A DNA stretch of 9,132 bases, from NCBI GenBank assembly GCA_018968995.1, contig JAGWZD010000055.1, forward strand, positions 1-9,132, given 5' to 3'. Made by a program: the position numbers and the translations under genes. The stretch comes from Bdellovibrionales bacterium. GTDB lineage: Bacteria > Bdellovibrionota > UBA1018. How positions within the stretch are numbered: the first letter of the stretch is position 1; every line of letters begins with the position of its first letter. Positions 6,610 to 9,132 of the stretch are shown here, one piece after another. Under the pieces are notes generated by a model that made no database searches, was not told the DNA's origin, and saw only the letters and a list, made by a program, of their open reading frames with translations.

Positions 6610-7817
6610 TTAGAATTTTAATCGCTCTTGCTGCCGGAATGGCGCTGGGCCCATTTCTTGGGGGCCCAGCAGGCGCAGGTTCCGTGTTTCTTGAAATCTC
6701 CAAAGGCGTGATTCAACTCATAAAGGCAGTGGCAGTTCCGTTACTCTTTTGTGCGATTACGAATGCAGTGACCAAGGCCGAGGTGACCCTCAGGCACGGA
6801 GCGCGGCTATTCACTGTGGCGCTGATGAACGCGCTCATTGCTCTTTTTATTGGAATTGGAATTGCCCACGTATTCAAGCCTGGCTTGGGCCTGAGAGAGA
6901 TTTGGAGCGCTGGCGCAGGCCAGTCCGATCCGGGGTTGTCTCTGCCAAAAGTAGACTTCTTGAAAACAATCAGCGCATGGATTCCTCAGAGCGTCATGCA
7001 GCCTTTCTCAGAGAACGCCGTAATCCCGGGAGTGATTTTAGCACTCTTGCTGGGAGCTGCGATCCGAAGAGAAGGTGAGGGTGCCACTTCCATTCGAGTT
7101 TTTTTTGAGTCCGCTCAGCGTCTCTCGGAGCGGATCCTTTTCTGGATCACCAAACTGATTCCCTTGGCAGTATTTGCAGCTGTGGCTTCCTCAGTGGCGA
7201 AATATGGATTCGCTCCGTTGATTGCTCTATTTCCATATCTCGGTGTTGGTCTTCTGGGGCTTTTAATTCATATTCTCTTGACCTATCAGGCATGGATTCG
7301 GCTTTTTGCGAAAACTCCCCTTTCAGTGTTTTGGCGCGAGGCCAAAGAACCGGTGGTTCAGGCTGTGGCAACCAATAGTAGCTTAGCAACGCTTCCATTT
7401 ACGCTTCGGGCGCTGGATCGGCTGGGTATCTCGAGGCAGTCCTCAGCTCTGGGGGCATGCGTAGGCACCAATCTAAATAATGATGGCATTATCTTGTATG
7501 AAGGAATGGCTCTATTTTTTGTTGCTCAAGCCATGGGACTGGATCTGACTCTCACGCAACAACTTGCTGGGGCTTTTTTATGTATCGTGACAGCGATGGG
7601 AATCGCCGGAGTTCCGGAGGCAGGATTTATTTCATTAGCTCTGGTGCTGACCACAGTTGGAATATCTACCGAAAATCTCACTCTTTTGCTCTCTGTGGAC
7701 TGGATCCTAGGTAGGGCGCGCTCAGTGACCAATGTGTTAAGCGACATGGTTGTCTCGATCGCGTTAGATCAAGGAAATAGGCGCTCCGATCACGATGATC
7801 GGACAACTTCTTGTTAA
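6606..7817 (+). CDS. SDF-family (DAACS) cation:carboxylate symporter, substrate unknown
   Basis: This 403-residue inner-membrane protein belongs to the glutamate/aspartate/dicarboxylate:cation symporter family (GltPh, GltP, DctA). It has the family's many hydrophobic segments, beginning almost at residue 1. The HP1 hairpin is TNSSLATLP (256-264), the TM7 signature NLNNDG is at 289-294, the HP2 tip is GVPEAG (335-340), and the TM8 binding segment spans 365-380. TM8 keeps the residues equivalent to GltPh Arg397, Asn401 and Asp405 (Arg372, Asn376, Asp380). Gly369 replaces Asp394, which holds the substrate amino group in GltPh. The usual NMDGT is NNDGI here, and HP2 carries Glu338 where GltPh has Gly. 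An acidic, probably non-amino-acid substrate is therefore likelier than glutamate or aspartate, but this is inference. It overlaps uvrC by four bases (ATGA) and is probably co-transcribed with it, with no obvious functional link. Confidence 0.9.
   Translation: MIRILIALAAGMALGPFLGGPAGAGSVFLEISKGVIQLIKAVAVPLLFCAITNAVTKAEVTLRHGARLFTVALMNALIALFIGIGIAHVFKPGLGLREIWSAGAGQSDPGLSLPKVDFLKTISAWIPQSVMQPFSENAVIPGVILALLLGAAIRREGEGATSIRVFFESAQRLSERILFWITKLIPLAVFAAVASSVAKYGFAPLIALFPYLGVGLLGLLIHILLTYQAWIRLFAKTPLSVFWREAKEPVVQAVATNSSLATLPFTLRALDRLGISRQSSALGACVGTNLNNDGIILYEGMALFFVAQAMGLDLTLTQQLAGAFLCIVTAMGIAGVPEAGFISLALVLTTVGISTENLTLLLSVDWILGRARSVTNVLSDMVVSIALDQGNRRSDHDDRTTSC
7785..7803 (+). other. Perfect hairpin at the end of the symporter gene
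   Basis: TCCGATCA and TGATCGGA form an eight-base-pair stem with a three-base CGA loop, ending 12 bases before the stop codon's first base. The nearest T-rich run (7821-7830) is 17 bases further on, so this is not a canonical intrinsic terminator. It may mark the 3' end of the uvrC-symporter transcript or stabilise it, or be chance. Confidence 0.3.
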
Positions 7818-7866
7818 AACATTTTTCTTTTGGCGTTAAGATCGAGAGTCTGTGTAGGGTAACTCT

Positions 7867-9132
7867 ATGTTTAATCTTCATCGTGAAACTATGACAGTTC
7901 ATAGACTGTTTCTTCGACATTTATCTGTGACCTGGATGGTCTTCGGTTTCTGTGGGGTCTCGACCTTCAGTGCGCCCCCGATTTTACCGCTAAAATCGAG
8001 TCTAGACAAAAGGCAGTTAAAGACGTTCGAGCTTGAAAATGGTCTGAGTGTTTTGTTGATACGGGACCGAGAGGCTAAGCATTCCACTGCAGCAGTGGCC
8101 GTGGGGGTGGGTGCTGCAGAAGACCCCGATAATCGCTTAGGTACAGCGCACCTGTTAGAGCACCTATTGAATTATGGATGTAAGGATTATCCAGAAGAGG
8201 GTGCTTACAAGAGTTACGTCGAGAAAAACCAGGGAGATACGAACGCGTCCACAAGTCATTTTAGGAGTGGCTACCACTTTTCAGTGACTCACTCTGCGTT
8301 GAAAGGAGGACTGGAGCGTCTCGGGTGTTTACTGACCTCTCCACTATTAAAGGCGGATCTGATTGCCCGGGAAGTCCATGCCGTCGATAGTGAGCATCGG
8401 AAAAACCTCGCACTAGAATCTGCGCTTCTGCTTCGAATGAACTGGATGATGTTGGAGCCTACGCACCGAATAGCTCGGTTCAGAACCGGAACTGTAGAAA
8501 GCCTCTCGGGGATCACGCGTGATGAGCTCGTTCGATTCTGGGAAAATCAGTACTCTGCTAATCGAATGAAGCTCGTTGTTATTACTAAAGAGCCACTGGA
8601 TGTTGTTTCGAAGTGGATCAAGCAGTCGTTCTCTGGTGTGCCAAACCGAAACCTAGCGATTCTGAAGTATTCGGGTGGAATCATCCCCAAGGATTTAGGA
8701 AAGAGGTGGATTCAGATTAAACCGATTTCTGAAGAGCGGACTCTGAAGCTTTACTTTGAGCTGCCTGATGTGTCGGGGTCGTGGAAAACAAAATCCCATT
8801 TGCTTCTTGATGGATTAATCTCAAGTTCTCATCCCGATGGGCTTTCGGATCGGCTGCGGAAAGAGGACCTAGCAAATTCAGTTCGCTTTTCTACGGATGT
8901 CTACAAAGGATTCACGCTAGGGGTCGTCGAGTTTGGTCTCACCTCCGCCGGCAGGAAAATACCAGAAAAGGTGATTGAGCTATTTTTAGATTATGTATCG
9001 CTTTTAAAGAAAGAAGGCCTCAGGGAGTATCGCTTTCGAGAGTCTCAGCGCCTGGCGAGTCTTTGGTTTCAAGACTGGACCCCCTCGAGCAGTGTTAGCG
9101 AAGCATTAGGCTATGTCGAGTCGATGTTCGAT
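7867..9132 (+). CDS. Exported M16A (pitrilysin/insulinase-type) zinc protease, 5' part
   Basis: The reading frame is open to the window's end (422 codons); full-length pitrilysin-type proteases are commonly more than twice that. M16 enzymes are zinc metallopeptidases that enclose and degrade peptides. The inverted zinc motif HLLEH (95-99) has both histidines and the catalytic Glu98. The third ligand, Glu176 in AVDSEH, lies 77 residues after His99, as in pitrilysin. NASTS (126-130) and YSANRMKLV resemble the pitrilysin/IDE subfamily rather than mitochondrial-type peptidases. A hydrophobic segment (about 21-34) after a basic N-terminus reads as a signal peptide cleaved near residues 35-36, so a periplasmic location is likely. 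ATG 7867 is preceded by a weak GGG seven bases upstream; ATG 7891 is an alternative. The 49-base gap from the symporter holds no convincing promoter. Confidence 0.92.
   Translation, partial: MFNLHRETMTVHRLFLRHLSVTWMVFGFCGVSTFSAPPILPLKSSLDKRQLKTFELENGLSVLLIRDREAKHSTAAVAVGVGAAEDPDNRLGTAHLLEHLLNYGCKDYPEEGAYKSYVEKNQGDTNASTSHFRSGYHFSVTHSALKGGLERLGCLLTSPLLKADLIAREVHAVDSEHRKNLALESALLLRMNWMMLEPTHRIARFRTGTVESLSGITRDELVRFWENQYSANRMKLVVITKEPLDVVSKWIKQSFSGVPNRNLAILKYSGGIIPKDLGKRWIQIKPISEERTLKLYFELPDVSGSWKTKSHLLLDGLISSSHPDGLSDRLRKEDLANSVRFSTDVYKGFTLGVVEFGLTSAGRKIPEKVIELFLDYVSLLKKEGLREYRFRESQRLASLWFQDWTPSSSVSEALGYVESMFD

Noticed and set aside
6590..6720. Frameshift that would hide a UvrC HhH domain downstream
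   Set aside because: The following sequence encodes the start of a symporter with its own ribosome binding site, and I see no GVGPKR-like HhH signature in the other frames after 6600.
7785..7830. Canonical intrinsic terminator after the symporter
   Set aside because: The hairpin is inside the coding end and its stem is not followed directly by a T-run, so it is listed only as a hairpin.
7811..7866. Sigma-70 promoter for the M16 protease (TTGTTA at 7811 with GTTAAG or CGTTAA; TTGGCG at 7830)
   Set aside because: The -10 matches are poor at any reasonable spacing, so no promoter is claimed.
1..9132. CRISPR array, tRNA or rRNA gene, insertion sequence, or defence system
   Set aside because: No regularly spaced direct repeats, cloverleaf pattern, transposase motifs or defence-type domains were seen by eye; genes are contiguous and mostly housekeeping.

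Overview
The window reads as an ordinary chromosomal segment of a Gram-negative bacterium. It is densely packed, of intermediate GC content, and built around the UvrB and UvrC nucleotide excision repair genes. Two products carry Sec-type signal peptides. The small zinc-ribbon/Tudor-like protein between uvrB and uvrC recalls proteins of deltaproteobacterial and Bdellovibrionota-type lineages. That taxonomic lean is an inference from family resemblance, not from any database search.

Layout: (1) 15-61, a strong intrinsic-terminator-like hairpin whose T-run ends at the base before the cysS start codon. (2) 62-4333 (+), cysteinyl-tRNA synthetase (cysS), uvrB and a small exported helical protein. 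cysS and uvrB share an overlapping TGATG stop/start, and the third gene follows about 60 bases later with a very good ribosome binding site. (3) 4354-4791 (-), a 145-residue zinc-ribbon plus PcrA/UvrD-C-terminus-like protein, convergent with the previous gene and divergent from uvrC. (4) 4792-4839, a short divergent intergenic region in which candidate promoters for both directions overlap. (5) 4840-7817 (+), uvrC overlapping (ATGA) an SDF-family symporter. (6) 7867-9132 (+), the first 422 codons of an exported pitrilysin/insulinase-type M16 zinc protease that runs off the window.

UvrB and UvrC form the repair core: UvrB verifies the lesion and UvrC makes both incisions. UvrC keeps both nuclease active sites and all four iron-sulfur cysteines, but ends without the usual C-terminal tandem helix-hairpin-helix domain. 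The protein encoded between them carries a domain resembling the RNA-polymerase-binding Tudor tail of PcrA/UvrD, so a transcription-linked repair role is a reasonable but untested idea. cysS, the transporter and the protease look like unrelated passengers in a compact gene neighbourhood. No mobile element, CRISPR array, rRNA or tRNA was seen. The strongest leads are the zinc-ribbon/Tudor protein, the HhH-less UvrC, the terminator abutting cysS and the remodelled binding site of the symporter; none amounts to a clearly new multi-gene system.
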